Shown piece by piece: positions 1-9,658 of a DNA stretch of 64,000 nt; the first letter of the stretch is position 1; the number at the start of each line of letters is the position of its first letter. The stretch comes from Sarocladium kiliense (Eukaryota; Ascomycota; Sordariomycetes; Hypocreales; Sarocladiaceae). The notes beneath the pieces were generated by a model. That model was given only the letters and a program-made list of their open reading frames with translations, made no database searches and was not told the origin of the DNA. Made by a program: the position numbers and the translations under genes. The stretch covers positions 248,001 through 312,000 of the forward strand of contig JAUZTG010000051.1 in the NCBI GenBank assembly GCA_030734395.1, in the 5' to 3' direction.

Positions 1-1009
1 TTTTTTACGGAGGCATTGGCATCCCTGGATACCCATATACCAGTGTTACGGAGCCAACCGATGTTTCGTTGATCCACGATCAGGTACAGCGCGATTGATG
101 ATGCTTTTATTGTTATTTTAGCTGATGTAATGTGGGCTCGCTAGATCGGTTTTGCCAACAACTTGGTCCTCGTGCTCGCGGTTTACTCGTGCAAAGCCTC
201 GATCCTATTCCTATACCATCGCGTCTTCGCAGGCCACAACCGCCCAATGAAGATCACAATATATGTGGCATCGGGCATCACCCTCGTATGCTTCCTGGGC
301 AGTTTCATTGGTTATCTCACGGTCGTACGACCGCTCGAGAAGTGGTGGGCTTGGGCTGATGCGACCGAGGAGCAATTCCAAGCTATGATGAATATCAACA
401 TCGCCTATGACAGCCTGACAGTCTTTACTGACTTCCTGGTGTTTGTCCTCCCGCTAAAGTCAATCTGGGGGCTGAATATGAACCGTGGGAAGAGGATTGG
501 CATCATTATATCTTTTTGCTTCGGCTTCATGTAAGTGGCTTCCCATCCTTTCCACATCAAGCATTCTGCCGCTCGACTATTGGATGTCCAATTGTTACTA
601 ACATTGTGTGATTAGTACCTGTTTTATTTCTCTGGCCCGTGTCGTCTTCACACATGGGTACCAGTGGAAAAACCTCTACGACGAAGGAACCGTGTGGTCT
701 CTCGCAGGCGTCGAGCCAGTGGCAGGTATTGTCTGCGCATGTCTCCCTGGTCTGCGTCCGCTACTACCCAAGACCTTCATGTCATCTTACGGCACTCCAG
801 CAAATCCCAGCAGATTCAAGACTTCTGGCACTGTGGCGACAGACAATGTCAAGAAGAGTATCAATAAAGACCCGAACCCATTCACGGCCCTGAATGACGA
901 TAGCTCGGTGACGCACTTCCGACACTCCGTCAGACAGGTCGATTCGGAGGAAGTGAGCGATGATTACATCGAGCTTGAAGAACGACGGCCCAAGGCTTTT
1001 GACGCCTAG
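1..1009 (+). CDS. Fungal rhodopsin-domain integral membrane protein (PTH11-like superfamily), 5'-partial
   Basis: Three exons fit one reading frame: <3-83, 145-530 and 616-1009 (stop TAG). Introns are 84-144 and 531-615, the second with a GTAAGT donor. The first exon starts before the window, so the N-terminus is missing. The protein has several hydrophobic helices (around SCKASILFLYHRVF, ASGITLVCFLGSFIGY, FTDFLVFVLPLKSIW and GLRPLLP) and the short aromatic and charged loops of the fungal rhodopsin domain that follows many plasma-membrane receptor-like proteins. The C-terminal ~75 residues are hydrophilic, acidic and serine-rich, fitting a cytosolic tail. The family is often linked to surface sensing, but most members have no known ligand; no CFEM domain can be checked because the start is absent. 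The family call is firm, the function is inference. Confidence 0.85.
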
Positions 1010-1733
1010 CGAGAGAGTGTGTTAGGAGAAAGGCTGGGATATGCCAATGTGGCGCAACTCGGGATTATCATTTTGTCAAGGACTAGAACGAGAGGTACTT
1101 GGGAGATGATATGAGCGGGGCGACCTTATTTTGAGCGATCTGTATCCAATGTGCATTTACTGGCGTCTCCTATCTACATTCTTTGTGACTTGCTGCAACG
1201 TGCTTCAGGTAAAGCTCGCAAAGGGTCGAGATGACACGTGGTGAACTCAAGCCGGCCTTATTGCTGGCCTTGGGTTTTTAGGTTGACATGTATCCTTTCG
1301 GGCAGCGGAAAAGGAGGTTGAGGTGACCGACGGTGATGCTCACTGCGCAGGGTAGATGACAGCCTAAGCAAGAGTAGCAGGCTTCACCAACCTGGCCTGG
1401 TCGCCGGTCTCCCAGTCTTCGTGTTGACCACGTACTTCATGGCATATATACTCATACGACACCTCTCGTTGCAGGCACATTTGTTGTCGTAGGTATGGTT
1501 GGCAGATACAGCGGCAGCACGTCGCTAAGCCAAAGGAGAGAAGGTGTTTCAAAAACGCCGCTGAGTCGCGTTATGACGATCCGCTTCAGGCAGCTGTCCT
1601 GACGTCTGGCCGAAGACATGCTGGCCCTTCTGCAATGTGGCCACCAGCCGAGGGACTACAGCTAGTCATTCTCGTCCCAGGCCCAAGGCGGCTTCAAACT
1701 CAAGCATACGCACCATTCGGTCCTGCTCCCACC
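1010..1733. other. Intergenic, no gene seen
   Basis: This is the 3' flank of the rhodopsin-domain gene and the promoter of the next gene. Open frames here are short and resemble nothing I recognise. Confidence 0.6.
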
Positions 1734-2738
1734 ATGGCAATTCACCCTGAGCTTCCCGGACTCGATGTTAGCATTCTGATACATGGCGTGGTTGCTGTGG
1801 AACACGGGACAGGGTTGAAGACGGAGAGCAACCATGAGCGACCTATCCCATACTCAGAGTCGTGCTGCTACATAGAAGCCGAGACTGGCAAGTCTTTTCA
1901 GGTTCGGGTGACCGCTAGAGAGCCGTTCCTGAGCCACATCCGAGGTCAAACCAAAGGTCTCGATCTCCAAGTCAGGGTCTTCGTTGACGGAAGAGACTGG
2001 TCTTGGAGCTTGCAGAAGTTTTGTTTGAAGCCACGCCGTTTCTGCGAGACCTTTCGACCTTATGGCTCGGAGGATGGATGCCACAGAGAATATGACTTTA
2101 GCTTCCGGCCAGTAGTTAATGGTAAGTCGACTCAAGCCTAGGGACTTCGGACGTCTTTTTCCCAACACCATCGCAATCGATAGCGGAAAATCCGAACTTG
2201 GCCAGAATCAAGAATGGCCTGTAAAGGTGATAAGCTTCCAGAAATCTCGGCAGCTGTGCCAGTTCAACTTCGGTTATCATTTACTTGGTACGTTAGCAAC
2301 ACACTTTGACTGGAGCCGTGAAGGTGCTAATATCAGCGCTGCAGATGCACTCCAAAAGCTCGGCGTCGTTCCGGCCAATTACCTTCAATCGACCTCGGAT
2401 GTCGATGAAGACGAGCAGCCGGTCCTCGGTAGTCTGTCAGAAGAGGAGGTGAGAACCTTGTGTAAGGAGGCGTTACAAGCGAGGAGGATCAAGGAGGTAT
2501 GTTCATCACCACTTGAGCAGACCATGGGAAGTACCTGGAAGAGGTATGCTGATTGAGACCTATGGATAAGGAAGCGAAAGAGAAAGCGACCTTGGAAGCG
2601 AGGCTGACGCCGAAGAGTGAGCCAGATGGCATGGATTTGCTCCACAGTGTGCCGCTGGCAGATGGCATGTTTGAGGTGCCCATTGACTTGACTATTGAGC
2701 CTATACCCCCGGTGCGTGTCGATCTGATGGAGACCTGA
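1734..2738 (+). CDS. DUF7918-like conserved fungal protein
   Basis: The start is chosen at ACCATGG (1734), giving MAIHPELPGLDVSI, the typical opening of this uncharacterised fungal family. It is followed by an RYIEA-like segment (CCYIEAETGKSFQVRV) and, further on, the ADALQKLGVVP and IDLT signatures usual near the family's C-terminus. At least two introns are needed. The last is 2497-2570 (GTATGT donor, AAG acceptor), joining frames exactly. The first starts at the strong donor GTAAGT at 2122, but its acceptor is unclear: 2212 restores the frame, whereas the better-looking TAG at 2183 leads to a stop. A possible in-frame 45-bp intron at 2292-2336 is not needed to keep the frame open. Function is unknown for the family. 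The exon structure in the middle is the weak point. Confidence 0.6.
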
Positions 2739-3165
2739 GGCTACCTGAGGCTTATCGGAAAGAATGAGTAGCTGTCGAGGAAGTGCGAAGAGTGACAGAG
2801 CTACTGTCCGTCGCCAGGGACAGGCATCTCACACAGAGCCAGAGGGGGCTAGTCCAGAGTCCACGGTGCACAAGGCGCCCCCTACAACCGTGGAGAACAT
2901 GCTGAACCTATATTGACTAAGAGTAATGACGAACAGGAAAACAGAGATAGCTTTTGCGGGACCTTGCGACTGATAATTCGCCCATAACGTGATGTGTGAA
3001 TGATCTTTAAGTAGTGTGCCACCACCACGAGGGCCTCGACTCCGCGCGTTATCCAAATGAGTTCAATAGGATGGCGTATTATATAGACTAGTGCTTGCAA
3101 AAAGTGACACAGCAATGAATCAAAAGACGTGAACTCATCTGAAGCAAAAAACAAAAAGGAAATGC
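2739..3165. other. Intergenic between DUF7918-like gene and tRNA
   Basis: No coding signal is seen. On the minus strand the runs of T just past the tRNA 3' end (complement of about 3141-3160, two runs of five and six T) would serve as the RNA polymerase III terminator. Confidence 0.6.
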
Positions 3166-3293
3166 TGCTGACGGCAGGATTCGAACCTGCGCGGTTTCCC
3201 ATTGCGGAATCCAGGTTTACGTGCCTTCCAACCGAAGCTATCGGACACTTTGCAAGCCTAAACACAACGCCTTAACCACTCGGCCACGTCAGC
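3166..3293 (-). tRNA. tRNA-Leu(UAG) with intron
   Basis: Read on the minus strand, the acceptor stem GCTGACG pairs with CGTCAGC, followed by discriminator A. The A box (TGGCCGAGTGG) and B box (GGTTCGAATCC) are intact and the T arm is perfect (GCAGG/CCTGC). The anticodon stem TTGTG pairs with CGCAA only if a ~49-nt intron is removed right after position 37, as usual for nuclear tRNA introns. That places UAG in the anticodon. A class II variable arm and A73 favour leucine over serine, which normally has G73. Pol III terminator T runs follow. The isoacceptor call depends on the intron boundary I drew. Confidence 0.85.
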
Positions 3294-3525
3294 TCCAGAA
3301 GCATTTAGGTGACAGAAAATCGATAATGGACATTATACACCGCCGTGACTGTTTGCCAAATTCGGTAAGGAGCTGTGCTGTGGATTTTCTCAAGGTGAAC
3401 CTTTCACATCATTGCTTGTCCATCGCGCCTGAGTCACGGAATCACAAACCACATTGGCATACTCTACCGAAGTTTCATTCGAACAGCCTGCGGTTCTATT
3501 CTTGGCCTTAGGTCGCAGTCTCATC

Positions 3526-4896
3526 ATGGCTTTCGACGATGATGACGTCCCGACTGCTGCGCCAGCACTTCCAAATGGTGATGACGGGGCGCAAACTGGG
3601 GAGGATGCTATGGAGGAAGGCATGCCCGACTACAAACTCTTCAACTCTTTGTTCAACAAGAAGAATGTCTCCAGCAAGAGCATACGGAAGGGAGAGAAAG
3701 ACTTTGAGTCTCACGGCACAATGGCCCAGGATAACACCCTCGAGGCCAGCCGCCAGGCCATGGAGGATGTGTTGAGCTACACACGCGTTCATCGGGAAGA
3801 GACGTGGGTAAGGGGATGGCTGTTTCCAGATACCTGCGCCGCGTGGCCCGATGATGAGGCGCAAGCGAAGCTGAACATGAGGGACAGGGTGGTGGTGGTC
3901 GAGCATGAGAGGGGTGCATGGACGAGGGATGCTGGAAGAGTGATGCCCGGCAACAGACAAGAGGCTGGCGTCGGGAGACTCTGGCTTCTTCCGGAAGAGG
4001 CCTTGTACTTGGTGGAGAGAGGGACATTGGATCTATGGTGGCCAACGAGGACATTGGAGGAGTTGTTGCCGCCGGTCGGCTCGGACAGTGTTGCGAAGCC
4101 GCCGGGCCCAGATGACTACGACTCCGGGCTGCCTTTGAGTCTCGAGGCGGCCTACTCGATGCTTGTAGGTGAAGAGGGTGACAGAGGCAAAGTATCACTT
4201 CCGAAATACCAGGTCTACACGCATCTCAAGCGAGCTGGTTTCAGTATCCTTCGAGCGCCATCGACTCCGTCGCAAGACCACAAGGCCACTACTCCGACAC
4301 CGATATGGCAATGGCTTATGTCACTACTGAGTCGCGAAGCATCCATTCGACATGAGCCAGCCGGGCCATTGGTCAAGCCCGGCCTCTATCGAGCATATGC
4401 ACCTATTTACCGTCGGCTTGCAATCACCCAACGCCACAAGCCCTCTCCTACACCTACTACACCCACCGAACCGGAAGAGCCCTTCCGAGTCTTCTATCAC
4501 ATCTGGAAACCTTCCCCAACGCCATTCTCGAAGAAGAACCCTCCGGCACCCGACTTCCGAATCGCCGTATCAGATACACTCAACACCTTCGTCCCATCCC
4601 TTGATGAGATCACCGCGCTACTTGATTCACAGCCTTATGCGCCGCCGCCGGAGACGATGCAGGGCAATGGGAAGCTCTACCAGCGGTTGAAGCATGGGCA
4701 TCGGAATGTCCTGGTGGCGGTGGTTGATAGTGGGTTGGTGAACTTTATTAGGTTTGGAGAGGGTGCGTTTGGGGAGGAGGAGCTGTTCAAGAGATTTGAT
4801 GTGCAGGGAGGGACGAGAGGAGGGAAGAAGGGTGGGAGAGGTGGTGGGCGCGGCAGGGGCCGAGGTAGGGGAAGAGGAGGAAGAGGTCGTGCATGA
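3526..4896 (+). CDS. SEN54: tRNA-splicing endonuclease subunit Sen54
   Basis: A single-exon gene of 456 residues starting at ATG 3526; upstream in-frame codons lack an ATG. Sen54 is a structural subunit of the heterotetrameric endonuclease (Sen2, Sen15, Sen34, Sen54) that cuts introns out of nuclear pre-tRNAs. The N-terminal Sen54 domain shows its hallmarks: GRLWLLPEEALYLVERGTL near residues 150-168, PLSLEAAYSML near 204-215 and LPKYQVYTHLKRAGF just after. The C-terminus carries an unusual Arg-Gly-rich tail of about 25 residues (GRGRG repeats), likely an RNA-contact or methylation region by inference. It is divergent from the intron-containing tRNA-Leu, with about 230 bp between them, a pairing that may be coincidental. 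The family call is secure. Confidence 0.93.
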   Translation: MAFDDDDVPTAAPALPNGDDGAQTGEDAMEEGMPDYKLFNSLFNKKNVSSKSIRKGEKDFESHGTMAQDNTLEASRQAMEDVLSYTRVHREETWVRGWLFPDTCAAWPDDEAQAKLNMRDRVVVVEHERGAWTRDAGRVMPGNRQEAGVGRLWLLPEEALYLVERGTLDLWWPTRTLEELLPPVGSDSVAKPPGPDDYDSGLPLSLEAAYSMLVGEEGDRGKVSLPKYQVYTHLKRAGFSILRAPSTPSQDHKATTPTPIWQWLMSLLSREASIRHEPAGPLVKPGLYRAYAPIYRRLAITQRHKPSPTPTTPTEPEEPFRVFYHIWKPSPTPFSKKNPPAPDFRIAVSDTLNTFVPSLDEITALLDSQPYAPPPETMQGNGKLYQRLKHGHRNVLVAVVDSGLVNFIRFGEGAFGEEELFKRFDVQGGTRGGKKGGRGGGRGRGRGRGRGGRGRA

Positions 4897-6843
4897 GTCC
4901 GGTGACTTTGAGACTCGCTCGCTACGCGATTGCAAGCCAGAGCTCACGTTCCGCCAGCCATGGAAAGAGAAAGCCCCAGAACATATCAAAAGAGCGATGA
5001 AGACCAAAATCGGCCTCGCTATGAATATACCCAACATCACGTACTCAACATCTGGACGCAACTATATTGTGCCGTGGCGCAGGAGACAGATTACCCTGTC
5101 GGGATCATCCCGATTGCAGACGCCATCGGCTGGGCTGAATTCGCTTGGAAGATCAGGACCAAAGGATTCGCCATGGTAACATCAAGCTGTCAATCCATGC
5201 CGCTGTGTATATTACGCAGTATCCACTTCATAAGCCAGGAAAGGACTTTGGCAACGACACGGGAGTCCAGTCTATCAGAGGTAAGATCAATTGCAACTTC
5301 ATCGACAGAGTTCGGAAACCAAAAAAAAAAGACATGACCTCAGAATGCACCGGGATACTACACTGACGCTGGATAAAGCGGGAGTTCAGGACGCGCATCC
5401 CGAACATGCCAAGCTTGCCTTGATACCACGTGGTTCTCACTTCCCATGCCCACTGCAGGTTTCGAAGTTCTGAGGGATTGGCAGCCTCCGTTCTACAGCC
5501 ATGCAGGAGATCCGAAAGGGGGGGGATGGTTTGTCAATAATTACGCAATGATTGGCGGGTGGCACGTCGACCATGAAATATCTGGTTTGCATGCGTGCAA
5601 CATGGGGACCATAATGCTTGGAAGGGGCCCTTTCTCGGCTGTTTGCACGACTTTGGGTAGGCGAGACGAGGGATTGCGATAGGCTACGATTGCTATTCTG
5701 TTTGGGTGAACGGGAGAGAGAAATAGGGACAGGCTGGTTGGTGGGTGGTGTCGCGAAGGCCCAAGCGTTGGTCTTTGCGCCCGTCGCTTTATCAGGCACG
5801 GCATATCAACGACATCATCCATTCGGTTCTGCAGTGCGCAATCAAATCAGAGGCCGATCGCGAAGCAGTTCCTGCTGGTCGGATGTGCGTGCCTGGGTTC
5901 CGAGGTGCCGTGTAAATAACCCAAAATGACGCTCTCATCTCGTTCAACCCGAATGTGCTCTTCTTTTAGTTTTCGCACACTCATTGCGCAAAGAGATGGT
6001 CAGCCACCCCTGAGTCTCTTCTCATCATCTTAGCTCCTGTCGGGGGGTTGTCCTCGGGAAGCGTCGGGTCCAGGGATAAACGCCACGGTGATGGACCCTC
6101 GATACCCGTTCTGTTTGCGGATAGACGGACATGAACGGGAACAAGTTCGCAATGTAGCTTGCAGGATAGTGGGAACGCAAACATACCAACGTAGTCCCGA
6201 GTTTCGCAAATTTTGAAAAAGAGACCTTTCTCTCTGGAACGATTTCTCGGACGATCGTCCCGCTGCTTTGGTTGGCGTCTCAGCTTTAGTTGGCGTGTGT
6301 TCAGTCTACATACCAAGGGAACAAGCAGATGATGATGGTGGGAAATTGGCGCGCGCATATGCCCATCCCTTGGGAGGAGGAGCCAACCAACTCGCCTGCA
6401 GCACGAACCAGGCTGACGGGAGTAAGCTAATAGCGCCACGGAAGACCAAGGCCTCACTGGATGCATGTGAAGTTGTCGCCTCGGCTTTGGGCGGCGTAGG
6501 TCATAGCTGCGAAATCAAATCGATGAGAATATTGACGAAACCTTTGCCCATTTGAAAGGAGTTTCAGGACTGATGGTTGAGGTTTCGCGGCAGGTCTATT
6601 GAAGACATCAATTCGCTGTTGACTGGTTACAACATAGACTTTGCCAATTTATCCGAACAACCTCTATGCGTAGCGCGACCACCACCACACACACGAAGCA
6701 CCGTCGTAATAATCCCCCAGCCCGCCTGAAAATGATGGAAAGCTTGCATTGAGTCTTGGCAAGAGGGACGCGCTAACGTGGCAGACAAGCAGAGGCAACA
6801 CGACTCTGACAAAGTCCAGAGAGGGAAGCGACCGGATTCTTGG

Positions 6844-6869
6844 GTGTGTGTGTGTGTGTGTGTGTGTGA
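6844..6869. repeat. (TG)n microsatellite
   Basis: About 13 uninterrupted TG units, on the background of the gene-free region. Confidence 0.95.
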
Positions 6870-7207
6870 GCAGATTACGGGCATGAAAGGGAGGGGGATG
6901 GGCTCCTTATTCCGTATCGTATAGAAGCTGCGCACGACGCCGCCCCCGACGGGACAAGCGTTTAAGCTGCCAACTCAGACATTTCCCATACAGGGACCCC
7001 CTGCAAACTCTGCAGTTTGGGGGAGGGGCGGACGCAGAGAGTTGCAGGTGAGAAAAGGAGTAACTACGGGTATAGAAAGTTGCGACATTATTCAAAGCTT
7101 GAAAAGGACAAGACAGATGGCGCCGGTTTAGCTCTTGAGCTACTTTGTTTACTAGACCGCAGGGAAAGCGGAGTTTTCTGGGTTCTTCGCGTGGTTTGGT
7201 AATGGTA

Positions 7208-7227
7208 GGGGGGGGGGGGGGGGGGGG
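7208..7227. repeat. G homopolymer (20 nt)
   Basis: Twenty consecutive G residues. A second G run of 12 lies at 8343-8354. Both could form G-quadruplexes and are also places where read length is easily miscalled. Confidence 0.95.
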
Positions 7228-9076
7228 CCATTGAGTGGAACTACTAGGAGGTTTCGTGCAGCTGGGTTACAGGAGCTTGGAAGGGAGAGTTTTTGCTTTC
7301 GGGAGGATGGTTTAGGTTCTCGATTTTTCGCAAGGATCTCTTTGGATGTGTACTGTAGTGGTGGAAGAAGGCAGTGGTAGAGGATGAGAACAAGGTTGCC
7401 TGGGGATTAGACTTGGGGCTTGCGAAACGCTGAGATTGCGACCAGCTATCTGCGAGAACGCGGTCGGTCGCGAATGCCATCCTCCCTTGGGCGATCTCGA
7501 AATAAAGATGGACCAGGTTTCTGGTAAGTTGTGTTCTTCGTCTTGGTTGTCACTTTCGGGACAGTCAGAGTATTACGTTGTATGTGTCAGTAGTGGTATG
7601 CATCGTAAGTCCTGGGAGTAATAGCATAAATAGGCCCTAGTGACAAGGGTGCGTGGTTGCATACACAATCAAAGGGGGTAAAAGAACATCGCGCGACAAG
7701 ATAACGAATCCTTTCGCTCTGTAGTAAACACGAGGCTGTCTACCTTTGAATGGCGTGATGGCGGCTTCATGGCTGAGCAAGCTTGTATTCAGCAATGAGG
7801 GTTTGAGACATGGCAACTCCAGTCTTCCGCCTAAACAAAAGAGACTCGTCACTTTGCCAACCCCCAAGATGCTCATCGTCAGATTGACGAGCGCAAGCCT
7901 GACTCCACTAACCCCTGGTCGGAGAGAAGTGAGACGCGCGAATGAATGGCACTGTGGTGAGATGATACGGCTGCAGTGTGTGTGCGGTGTGCAATGCTGG
8001 CACCTGGCCAAAGGATGACGCAGCAAGCGCGTGCTGGGGATCGACGACGAGGGGTGGTAGGGATTGATGGACGGGCGTTTTGATGTCGGGCTGCTTTATT
8101 TTATGGGCTGGAGGTGGGAGATAAGTCGCTTTGGGTGGCTTACAGCTGGTTTCTATTCCTACCTTACCTTAGACCTTAGTGCTGGCTGTGCTTTGTTCAG
8201 CTTTGTAGGCAGTCTGTCTCCTAGAGTGTCGAAGTGAAAGCCAGGGGAGAAACAGTACTGTACTGTTCGTAGTAGCGGCATGGTGCTGCATCTTGGGAGT
8301 GATTTGACTTTTTGTCTTGGCTGGGTTTAAGGTTCTAATACTGGGGGGGGGGGGCTTGGGTTGCGGTGGCCTTGCACGTTGCTTCTTGGTTGTCATTTCC
8401 GCGGCGGATGTCGTATGTAATGTAATATATGGTAGAGGAAAGGCAAGGTTCGTAGTTGATCGCCAGGATGTTGTGAGAGGAGCACAGGCTGGGTATGGTA
8501 ATTAAGCTCAGATTGATTTGGCTGCTTTGGGGGATTCGGGTGTGTGTGAGAAAGAGTCTAATCATCGGTTTCGAGCCACGACATTCCAGGCCTCGTCGTC
8601 GCTCTGCTCCTAGCGACCACCACCGCCACCAGCAAAGCAAAGCAAAGCGAAGCAACGCAAAGCACCCCTCCCTTTCCGTTCCATCTCATCTCATCTCATC
8701 TGGACCTTTACCCTTCTTCTTCTTGTTTCCTCTTGGTTTCCAGGTTTCCATCTTTCTCTTCTCCCTGCTCTCGACACCTAGCATATCCAATCCTGCACCT
8801 CTTCTTCCCTGACTTGGGCCAGTTTCTGGGGTTTTCTGACCTGGTTAATTCCCTGCCTACTGCTTTGCCACCACCTCCACCTTATCTCTGCCAACCGGGA
8901 AAGGTGGTTCGCCGCTGCTGTATCCTATACTCGGCCCAGCAAACGACTCGATAACTACCTTGCCTTAATCTGTCTCTGCTCCCAAGACTAAGGCAACAAC
9001 TATCGCCGACGCCTATTCCCATCATTCGGCCCATCTTCGCGGCTGTGGCATCCACACCAGTCCTGTCGTCTGTCAC

Positions 9077-9098
9077 TGCGTGCGTGCGTGCGTGCGTA
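9077..9098. repeat. (TGCG)n tetranucleotide repeat
   Basis: About five TGCG units in the leader of the 9659 gene. Confidence 0.9.
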
Positions 9099-9268
9099 GG
9101 TTGGTTGGGCTTGGGTTGGCTGGCTGCTGTTGACGCTCACTGCCGTCCTCTCTCAAACCTTGTCTCTGTCTATCTCCCACTTTAATCTCTCGCGCTCTCT
9201 CTCGATTCTGCCCTGCTTCTCCAGCAACTCTGCTCCTCTCTGCTCTGCTCTGCTCTACTCTACTTTCG

Positions 9269-9312
9269 ACACACGCACACGCACACACACACTCACTCAC
9301 ACACACACACAA
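9269..9312. repeat. (CA)-rich microsatellite
   Basis: Interrupted CA repeat (CACGCACAC, CACTCACTCACAC and so on) within the CT-rich leader. Confidence 0.9.
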
Positions 9313-9658
9313 GCACAAGCACATGCTTCAGACTCGTTTCTCCTTTCAGTCCCAGAATTTCCCGGGCTCTGCCTTGCCGCTTGGCCTTGTCTTCAACCGT
9401 AATCCACATTTTTCCTTCCCTCGTCTTACTTTCTTCGCCTCTTCAGCCCTTTTTTTCCCTTTTCGCATACCCAAACACACACGGGCCCCATTCCGCCTGC
9501 TGTTATCACACCACACCGCGTTCTGAGCCACCAAACCCAAGAACAGGTGCTTTCATCATCATCATCACTTTTAGGCTTTTTGCCTTATCTCGCGTCACAA
9601 ATAGTCGACGACTTTCTACTTTCTATCTTCACAACTGAAGCAGCCGGCGTTTCTCACC

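Larger units (their letters stand above)
4897..9658. other. Long gene-free stretch with simple repeats and a pyrimidine-rich leader
   Basis: About 4.8 kb without a convincing coding region. Open frames are short, overlap on both strands and match nothing I know. The right half (about 8600-9658) is strongly CT-rich on the plus strand, with repeats such as CATCT and GCAAA, the usual look of a long fungal promoter and 5' leader. It probably serves the gene starting at 9659. Confidence 0.55.
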
